A DNA stretch of 58,662 nucleotides. Source: Thermomucor indicae-seudaticae. Lineage: Eukaryota; Mucoromycota; Mucoromycetes; Mucorales; Lichtheimiaceae. The notes under the pieces were generated by a model. That model searched no databases. It was given only the letters and a program-made list of their open reading frames with translations, and was not told the origin of the DNA. Shown one piece after another: positions 52,670-58,662 of the stretch (position 1 is the first letter of the stretch; the number at the start of each line of letters is the position of its first letter). The stretch spans positions 1 through 58,662 of the forward strand of contig JSYX01000176.1 in assembly GCA_000787465.1 (NCBI GenBank), written 5' to 3'. The position numbers and the translations under genes are program-made.

Positions 52670-53973
52670 ATGGGACATCGCAGTGAGTCGAGTGACAGAT
52701 CTTTGTCACCAGAACGGCGACGACGACATCGAGACAGATCGCCGAATCGTTCAAGACGACGACACCATTCGCGATCACCTCGTCGCCACCTGGATGAAGA
52801 AGAAGAACGATCGAGCAGATCAAAGAGGTTGGAAAGCAAAAATGGCAGACAAGTGCGGGCTGCTTATTCATATTTCCAGAAAACGCGATCGATCACCATC
52901 CGTCTCTTCTTCTTCGTCATCGTCAGAGAGTGACTCTTCATATGAACGACGCCACAGACGACACAAAAAGTCCAAAAAGAAGAGAAAGTTAAAGGTTTTC
53001 TCTCTTTCTCTCTCTCATAAAGCCGTCCGCCTGGTTTTCGCCTGACAGTAGTGGTTACATAGAAAAAGTCATCCAAGAAGAAAAAGAAGAAGAGTAGTAA
53101 ATCAAAGCTGGGCTCTGTTGGTAATGATTGGGGCAAATACGGTATCATACATGAATCAGAGTAAGTGGACGAAGCAGACTCTGCAAGCACTGTCACTGAT
53201 AGCAGATGGGCTTTAGCATATTTACGAAGGATGCGGTAATTTTCTTTTTGGTGCACGCAGTGACTTCCTGTTGTTGCTTATCATCATTAATGTAGGAATT
53301 TCAAGCATGGTTGATTGAAGTCAAAAAGATTGACGTCGAAATGCTCAATAACTCGAAACGAAAAGAGCTTTTTATCGATTTCATGGATGGTTAGTTAGTC
53401 AATTATGCCTAGATTTGTGCTAATAACAAGATAACTGACTAATTCATTTGATCAAGACTATAACACAGCCACTATGCCTCATGAAAAGTAAGTCAGCAAG
53501 TTATCCTCTGAATGGGATGTTTGACTTATTTGGTGCCAGATATTACAATCTAGCAAGATGGGAAGCTCGAGAGCATGCCATCAGGATGGGTGAAGTCCCG
53601 CCGGATGATACGGGCATCGTCAACCTGAAAAGGGACGAAGAACAACTAAGGTGAGGTTCGGGGAAATGATAAGCCTGCACGTCTTAATAATGGCTGTACT
53701 GACGGTATATTCTGAATAGATTACAGCATCGCCAAGCAGCAAGGACCACATCATCCAAACAGCCACCGTTGCAAATGTCTCAAGAACAAATTGAAGAGCT
53801 TGCACGAGTAAATCGTGAGCGCGTCCAGGCGGATCGACTGCGCAGATTAGGCTTAACTCCCAGAGAAGGAATGGGTGTGCGCTATGAGTAAGTAAATCTC
53901 TAATAAATACCATAAGCGCTATTCTTAACTAACGCTTGACTGTCGAAGATACACTGATTCCCCAGAGTTCTGA
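52670..53973 (+). CDS. Arg/Ser-rich nuclear protein with a conserved EFQAWL...YYNL domain
   Basis: Seven or eight exons. The N-terminus is an RS domain (MGHRSESSDRSLSPERRRRH, RSRRRHHSRSPRRHLDEEEE), then KRDRSPSVSSSSSSSESDSS and long Lys runs typical of nuclear speckle proteins. The C-terminal domain reads NDWGKYGIIHESD + IFTKDAEFQAWLIEVKKIDV, KRKELFIDFMDDYNTATMPH, EKYYNLARWEAREHAIRMGE and ERVQADRLRRLGLTPREGMG. This resembles plant style cell-cycle inhibitor-like / fungal splicing-associated proteins, but I am not certain of the name. The last intron (53888 to ~53948) would give a C-terminus YEYTDSPEF with a stop at 53971-53973; without it the protein ends at 53891. Confidence 0.65.
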
Positions 53974-54198
53974 AAGTTGCTATAGTTCAATCACGAGATG
54001 CCATGGAAATTGCTCGGTGTTTTATGGGTTATTAGCGGAAATGATGTATTTGTGGGGACAAGTGTACAAGAGAAATGTTGGAAACAGTGCACATAATGCT
54101 GTGTTTTCTGACGCTAGTCGGTACAAGTGATAGGTGTATGCTTACGCCGAGGCTGTTTTTCTTTCTTCGCAGGAAATTCTTTTAACAAGTGAAGGTAT

Positions 54199-54219
54199 GT
54201 CGCCGTCTTACTCGGCGAC
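54199..54219 (-). ncRNA. Hairpin around the Fanzor stop codon
   Basis: A perfect 7-bp stem (GTCGCCG / CGGCGAC) closes a 7-nt loop that contains the TAA stop codon of the Fanzor frame on the minus strand. In TnpB and Fanzor elements the guide (omega) RNA scaffold overlaps or follows the 3' end of the nuclease gene, so a structured 3' end is expected. That this is a guide-RNA remnant is inference; a chance hairpin or terminator-like structure are alternatives. Confidence 0.3.
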
Positions 54220-54625
54220 GTAATTTGCTCTTTTAAATGCGATGGGGCGTTCGTTTTGATTCCGGGCCATATAGAGAAAAACCGTGCGGATGTTGATTGC
54301 AGCCATGACATCTCTGTTCCATACCGTGCTGCATTTTTGCATATGAGCACAGCATGTATTTTGTTACCATGGGCTCGTCCTTCGTCACCATCTTCTCGAG
54401 CGTGTTCCAGCTTCCGCACTTCGCACTCTGGGCATACTTGTGAAGTGAAATATTCATTGACAAAAACAATTTCAGACTAAAAGCAGACCATATGAGAAGA
54501 CTTACGTTGTGCTTGGCGGCCTCTCGCGGTAGACACTTTTTGACAGCATTATACGGTCTTGCCCTTTTACCTCTCAAACTACTTGCGAAGGATGCGTTCC
54601 CGTAAGCTATGATTTTTGCTTTCGG
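54208..54625 (-). pseudogene. C-terminal half of a Fanzor (TnpB-like) nuclease
   Basis: RNA-guided nuclease family of eukaryotic transposons, related to bacterial TnpB and Cas12. Reading the minus strand: IIAYGNASFASSLRGKRARP, then VKKCLPREAAKHN, then EIVFVNEYFTSQVCPECEV (RuvC-II Glu and first zinc-ribbon pair), IHAVLICK.C (second pair), and STVWNRDVMAAINIRTVFLY with the third RuvC Asp in NRD, ending RPIAFKRANYVAE. Two breaks are visible: a phase change bridged by a 29-nt GTAAGT...TTTTAG segment (54505-54477) and a one-base loss in an A5/T5 run at 54334-54338 just before STVWNRD. Upstream of ~54625 the frame closes and no RuvC-I or N-terminal part is recognisable, so it is 5'-truncated and probably dead. 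No functional protein is inferred. Confidence 0.75.
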
Positions 54626-54928
54626 TTATTCTCCTGGTTGATCAGCTGGCGGCAGCGGACACCAATGTTGCTTCAGAGTATGGGCATTTCCGTTTTGTTT
54701 CTCGGCGCGTTCAGGACTGTAACTTTTGCTACCTCCCAGGATGCACTTTTTTGGTTGTTGATGTAGAGGTCGGGCAGAAAAGATGCACTCCACTCAGAAA
54801 TTTTAATTTGTAGTTTTTCTCAAAATTTAAACCAACTTCAAACTTAGATGGTGAAAACCTGTGCATCTTTGCTATGATATATCCGAGTTTCATCAAAAAC
54901 CACTGAATCTTTACACAACTTATCTATA
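54626..54928. other. Spacer between the Fanzor and transposase relics
   Basis: About 300 bp. No RuvC-I motif or other Fanzor N-terminal sequence could be read on the minus strand, and no other gene. An AAAAAAAAGAGGTC patch lies near 54933, by the transposase end. Confidence 0.4.
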
Positions 54929-55779
54929 TCATGAAAAAAAAGAGGTCAAAATCCGGGTGGTTTGCGGGAACCAAATTCCAAAAAATTCATTTTTCGCCCT
55001 ACTCAACCTCTGATTCCTCAGAGCTCCCATTCCCTTCATCGTCTTCTTCCTCAGGCATTCTTGGGATGGCACATCCATTCCCACGTCTGCATTCCTCTCT
55101 TTCATATCCTCGTATTTCCGGTTCCAGTCCACGGACTTCTTCCACAGCGAAATAAGTGTCCTCTGCGGCGTGTTCGTGAACAACTCCAGCAGAGTGTTCC
55201 TCAGTCGTAGCATCGTATCTTTGCCATTCGGCTTGATACGTACCTGCTCCTTGACTGAGCCCCATAGACCTTCGATTGGTTGAAGTTCGCAGTGGTAAGG
55301 CGGGGATCTTCAACACAACATGGCCATACTTCTGCGCTATTTCGTACGTGGCATAGCGTGCTAAACCTGGCTTGAAAGACTTGACATGTCTAACGAGTTG
55401 CTCCTTCGTTACGGTTCGATGTCCAGGTTCTGGTTCAGGGAGCGCTATGCCTTCACGGTCGTACCAGTCCTTAACTTCCTGGAGTTTCCGTGCATTGGAT
55501 GGAAACGAGTTCTGCATCCGCACATGGTATCGTGCTCCATCCATGTGGATCTGGCAGCTACGGTATAGTTTTTGCAGGCTGGCGCACAGGTGCTCAAAGA
55601 TGGCCTCAAGGAGCTCAGCGGTAAAATTACCGTGGTAATTATGCAAATCAGGAGTGATTTGCGCTTGTTTGACACACTGAGGAAGACGTTTCCAGTCTTC
55701 GTTGTCAACGAAAGGTCTACCCCGACCGTTCTGCTCTTGAAGTACGTGACGCTTATAGTGAGCAAGTTTGGCTATTTAT
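54929..55779 (-). pseudogene. Tc1/mariner-IS630-like DDE transposase relic
   Basis: The minus strand reads RHVLQEQNGRGRPFVDNEDW, HNYHGNFTAELLEAIFEHLC, then SCQIHMDGARYHVRMQNSFP with the second catalytic Asp (55539-55541), the region VKDWYDREGIALPEPEPGHR, and YGHVVLKIP. It then changes phase at 55295-55300 to YHCELQPIEGLWGSVKEQVR with the catalytic Glu (55271-55273), continuing LRLRNTLLELFTNTPQRTLI. The end NGSSEESEVE near 55000 lies in the first phase again, so at least two frame breaks exist. The N-terminal half with the HTH domain and the first Asp is missing beyond ~55780. This identifies a dead element of the superfamily; subfamily not assigned. Confidence 0.8.
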
Positions 55780-56149
55780 TGTAAGATCTGTATAAGTATA
55801 CGAAGTTCTAATTCTGTTAAGAGTAGATGCGAAGTAATCTTACTTCTGCTAAAAACAAAGAGTAGAAGAACGAAGAGAAAAAAACAAAATCCTCGCTACA
55901 AGTCTCATATATTTTGTGCAGGGTGTTGCGTAGTACCAATTTGATTAGTTGGGGTTTAAGCAGAAGGCCAAAAGTCACGCACTTCAAGATTGATCAAATC
56001 GGTTCACTCTTTTCCTCGGACTCCACCCTTGACCGGCCACATCAGTATGCCCTTCTCATCTCTGACTAGTTCAGCATGAAGTCGATTGTCCTGCGGAAGA
56101 CCACAAACGTGGTTCCCGTCACCAGGTTGTGATGGGCTCAGGCTCTCCC
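55780..56149. other. Region with a small coding-like fragment
   Basis: Mostly noncoding. On the minus strand, about 56133-56008 reads QPGDGNHVCGLPQDNRLHAE, then LVRDEKGILMWPVKGGVRGK and a stop, which looks like the end of a mobile-element protein, but I cannot name it. Confidence 0.3.
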
Positions 56150-56945
56150 AAAACGCTAAGCCTTGCCCAACCTTGGTGAACCCTTGGAGGACTTGCAGAA
56201 TGCCGGGGAATCAATTGAGAACACTCGGATAAGATTGGTAAACCATTGCCGAACCATTCAGGAAAAAAGAGAGAAACCGTTGCAGAAAATGTGGCGATGC
56301 ATGACAAACCAGTGGTATCCCATTGTCTAAGCATTACCGATCTGGTCGCCATCATTGAGAAAGAATTGACGAGGAACTGACAAATGATTGGGAAATTAAT
56401 GACCAACTGTTGGGAACAAACCTGGAAGCACTACGGAGGTATGCACGAACAGATGTCAAAGCATTGATGATCAATTGCCAAACCATTGACAAGTCATTGA
56501 TAAGACGATGAGAGGCCTTGGGCTAACCATTGATAAGCACTGCTAAACCATTTTCGAAACATTGTCGATCCGTCGAGGAAGCATTGCCGAAGCATTGATA
56601 CGCAACTCGTAAGTGAATGGCAAAGCAATACCGAACTATTCGTGAACAACTGGCGAACCGGTGCCGAGCCATAGAACAACGATTGAAAAACCATTGACGA
56701 TCAATTGATGACCAAGTGCCAAGCGATTGGTTAAGTATTGGAAGGCCATGGACAGATCATTGCAAACTATTGCGAACCCGTTGGAAAATTTGGAAAAACC
56801 ATCGAACACCATTGAAGATAAACCGACGAGCTACTTTCAGAGCCTTCACTAACGACCCGCAAATCATTGGCGAACCATTCAAACCATCAAGGTACGATTG
56901 GCAAAACATTGAAGGACAATTATGAAATCGTTGGCGTAGGCACCG
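56150..56945. repeat. Degenerate 11-bp tandem repeat array (~70 units)
   Basis: The sequence falls into consecutive 11-mers around a consensus like cattgacgaac. A clean run starts near 56461: gcattgatgat, caattgccaaa, ccattgacaag, tcattgataag and so on. Further examples are cattgccgaag, cattgatacgc and, near 56750, cattgcaaact, attgcgaaccc. Register is kept for most of 800 bp with only a few one-base slips, although individual units differ widely. The array explains the several spurious open frames in this interval. Origin unknown. Confidence 0.8.
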
Positions 56946-57093
56946 TTGTTCGTCCACTAGGCATGTGTCAATGCGAGATGAGGTAGGTGGCTCAAGTATG
57001 ACTGGAGAGGGCTTTGGAGACACCATACCGGCTGGAATGTTGAGCAGCTCACAATGTGTAGCTCCGTTTTGTGATTTGAAGAAATAATAAATA

Positions 57094-57269
57094 CAGTAGA
57101 ACCTGTCTAAATTAATACCCTTGGGACGAAGGCGAATCATTAATTTAGAGAGGTTATTAATTTATAGAGGTCGTATACGTTAGGTAAAGTATAGCTTTGG
57201 GACTGGTCATCTTTATCACTTTAGACAGGTTATTAAATTAGGCGGTATTAAATTAGACAGGTTCTACTG
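57094..57269. mobile_element. MITE with ~27-bp terminal inverted repeats and TA target site
   Basis: A 176-bp element starts CAGTAGAACCTGTCTAAATT and ends with its near-perfect inverse (...AGACAGGTTCTACTG). Both ends are flanked by TA (57092-57093 and 57270-57271), the Tc1/mariner/pogo target duplication. The CAGTAGAACC ends resemble pogo/Tigger-type termini. The interior repeats the motif AGGTTATTAATTTA in both orientations. It has no coding capacity, so it is non-autonomous. Confidence 0.85.
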
Positions 57270-57645
57270 TATCTGAAAGCCGGATTACGGTCCTGCATTT
57301 GGGTCTAGAGGAAGCAGTCACCCTTACAGATATGAAGTGTAACGCAGCTCACGGTCATAGATCATGTGACACAGCCCAGGCATACAGAACACGAAGGTAC
57401 AGAGGCGCAGCCCAGACCGGTATGACAGCAACTCATGTATTATGCATCCATACCGCCGAATCTACGGCATTTCCATAAACTAGAATGAATAGGAAGCATA
57501 TACAAATCAATAAAGATTAGTTCTCACTTATACAGTCTGCTTTTCCTTTAGTTGAGATATCGCCTCGTAACATGAAGGAAAATTTCTTGAAAAAATTTTT
57601 AGATCCTTTTTCTTTTTCCAACAACTACGGTCGAACATCCTATCC
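57270..57645. other. Intergenic, no gene seen
   Basis: About 375 bp between the MITE and the right-edge gene; includes the presumed promoter of that gene. No supported frame. Confidence 0.4.
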
Positions 57646-58662
57646 ATGTCAGTTATTTATATCAGCTCGGACGATGAAATGGGTACCGGACCTGCTTCTC
57701 CGACGGTTGTGGGCAATCCAGACGAAGGCGTCGTAGTAGTGGTGAGTTGACTCGCGATGGGGCGTGGATCACGATGAAGGAATGAACGCATGGATTGATG
57801 GATTGATCAATGGATGGATGTGTGTATGGAATTCTGACGTCGAAATTCAATACAGACAGTACATAGCGACGACGACGGAATTGTAGAAGCACTGGAGGCC
57901 CCTTTGGCACGTGGCCAGACCATGGAACGCGAAGATGCGGTAAATCTTTTTTGAAATCTCGACGTTCGTTTTATTTTTTTTGTTAGGCTGGAGTAAAGCC
58001 GCCCAGGAACGTTCGCTTTATTGACCGGTAAGCTCCAGGGAGAGGATTCCGAACAGAACATGGTCTTGAACACTGCTCTAGTCGCGCGAAGCGCGCGTCG
58101 TAGCAATGTCCCTATGGTAAGCTTCGCTGATGATCAGGGTATAGAGCCACGCACGCTTAACTGGTAATTTAGATTGAAGCATACGTTCCAGCAATCCGTC
58201 CGTGGTTGCTGCCGCACGCTCCCCGCCGTATGCCACTGGTCACCGAGTCCTTTTTTGTGGATGAAGCCCGGTGTGTAGAATACATGTGGGCACACGCTGC
58301 ATTCTATACTGAAGCCATGCCCGCCCCCAGGAAAATTGTGCAAAGTCTCTTGTCCTCGATAAGAGCCGCCAAAGGTGGCGTTGCACTGGGTACAAGTGCT
58401 ATGGGGAACTCAGCATTCGACAGGACACTATTTTGGTAAAAGGGGACCCTTGAACCGTCTTCTTCTGGCGTTCCGGTTCCTCTTGCGTCAGCCAAGACTC
58501 ACTGACATCCAGGGTTACACCGGTCTTAGTCCTAGGTGAGATGTTATTATCATAAAAAAAAGGGTAGGGACAGTAGGTCGTCGAGATCGTTGTTTATTCT
58601 GTAAACAGAACAAGGGCCATAGAATTGATACTACCCTGTTTGTAAACTACGACGATGTTTGT
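57646..58662 (+). CDS. 5' part of an unrecognised gene, continues past the right edge
   Basis: From ATG 57646 an acidic N-terminus reads MSVIYISSDDEMGTGPASPT and ends at a GTGAGT donor. After an ATACAG acceptor comes TVHSDDDGIVEALEAPLARG, then an exon in 57,98x-58,119 whose best frame reads LLTGKLQGEDSEQNMVLNTA, then IEAYVPAIRPWLLPHAPRRM (from 58,173) and FFVDEARCVEYMWAHAAFYT up to DRTLFW with a GTAAAA donor near 58437. The 'ISSDDE'-type N-terminus recalls short acidic SUMO-interaction-like motifs. The join at 57,98x is not resolved. No family recognised; next to mobile elements it might itself be element-derived. Confidence 0.4.

Noticed and set aside
56150..56945. CRISPR-like array
   Set aside because: Contiguous 11-bp units without unique spacers, in a eukaryotic genome.
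56119..57140. Several open frames in the 56-57 kb region
   Set aside because: They follow from the 11-bp periodic repeat, which keeps stops out of some phases; no start or domain supports them.

Overview
The window is nuclear DNA of a filamentous fungus, most likely an early-diverging lineage (Mucoromycota, Mucorales-like). Genes are dense and lie on both strands. They are split by many short GT-AG introns of about 45-110 nt with TGAC/CTAAC-type branch sites, and the proteins are typical fungal or eukaryotic housekeeping families. A WASP that keeps its GTPase-binding (CRIB) segment and a Fanzor relic also fit a non-Dikarya fungus. The species is inferred, not proven. I recognised no rRNA, tRNA or CRISPR array.

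Layout. 0-5 kb: the 5' end of a minus-strand gene cut by the left edge, then a long unrecognised helical protein. 5.4-20.7 kb: CCDC97-like protein, WASP/Las17, mitochondrial malate dehydrogenase, SRP54, a FUSC/Bre4-type membrane transporter, proteasome ATPase Rpt5 and eIF3f. 21-30 kb: a PUF RNA-binding protein, a bHLH factor, carnitine acetyltransferase with both mitochondrial and peroxisomal signals, and LIS1/Pac1. 30.7-40.9 kb: a poorly resolved membrane-protein gene, protein kinase C (Pkc1), a thiamine-pyrophosphate-type mitochondrial carrier, the small KGD4 subunit of 2-oxoglutarate dehydrogenase and a coiled-coil protein. 41-44 kb: a looser stretch with small or partly decayed membrane-protein genes. 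44-54 kb: UTP4, D-aminoacyl-tRNA deacylase, peroxisomal Lon protease, an F-box protein and an Arg/Ser-rich nuclear protein.

54-58.7 kb is a mobile-element graveyard. It holds the C-terminal half of a Fanzor (eukaryotic TnpB-like RNA-guided nuclease) with a hairpin around its stop codon, a frameshifted Tc1/mariner-IS630-like transposase on the same strand, an ~800-bp array of degenerate 11-bp repeats that keeps its register, and a 176-bp MITE with TA flanks. After these comes the start of an unrecognised gene that runs off the right edge.

Several genes share functions: energy and acetyl-unit traffic (MDH, carnitine acetyltransferase, KGD4, the TPP carrier), peroxisomal upkeep (Lon2, carnitine acetyltransferase), protein synthesis and targeting (eIF3f, SRP54, UTP4, DTD) and polarity or cytoskeleton (WASP, LIS1, Pkc1). 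They are not operonic. Closely spaced divergent pairs (Rpt5/eIF3f, DTD/Lon2, the 5-kb pair) probably share promoters.
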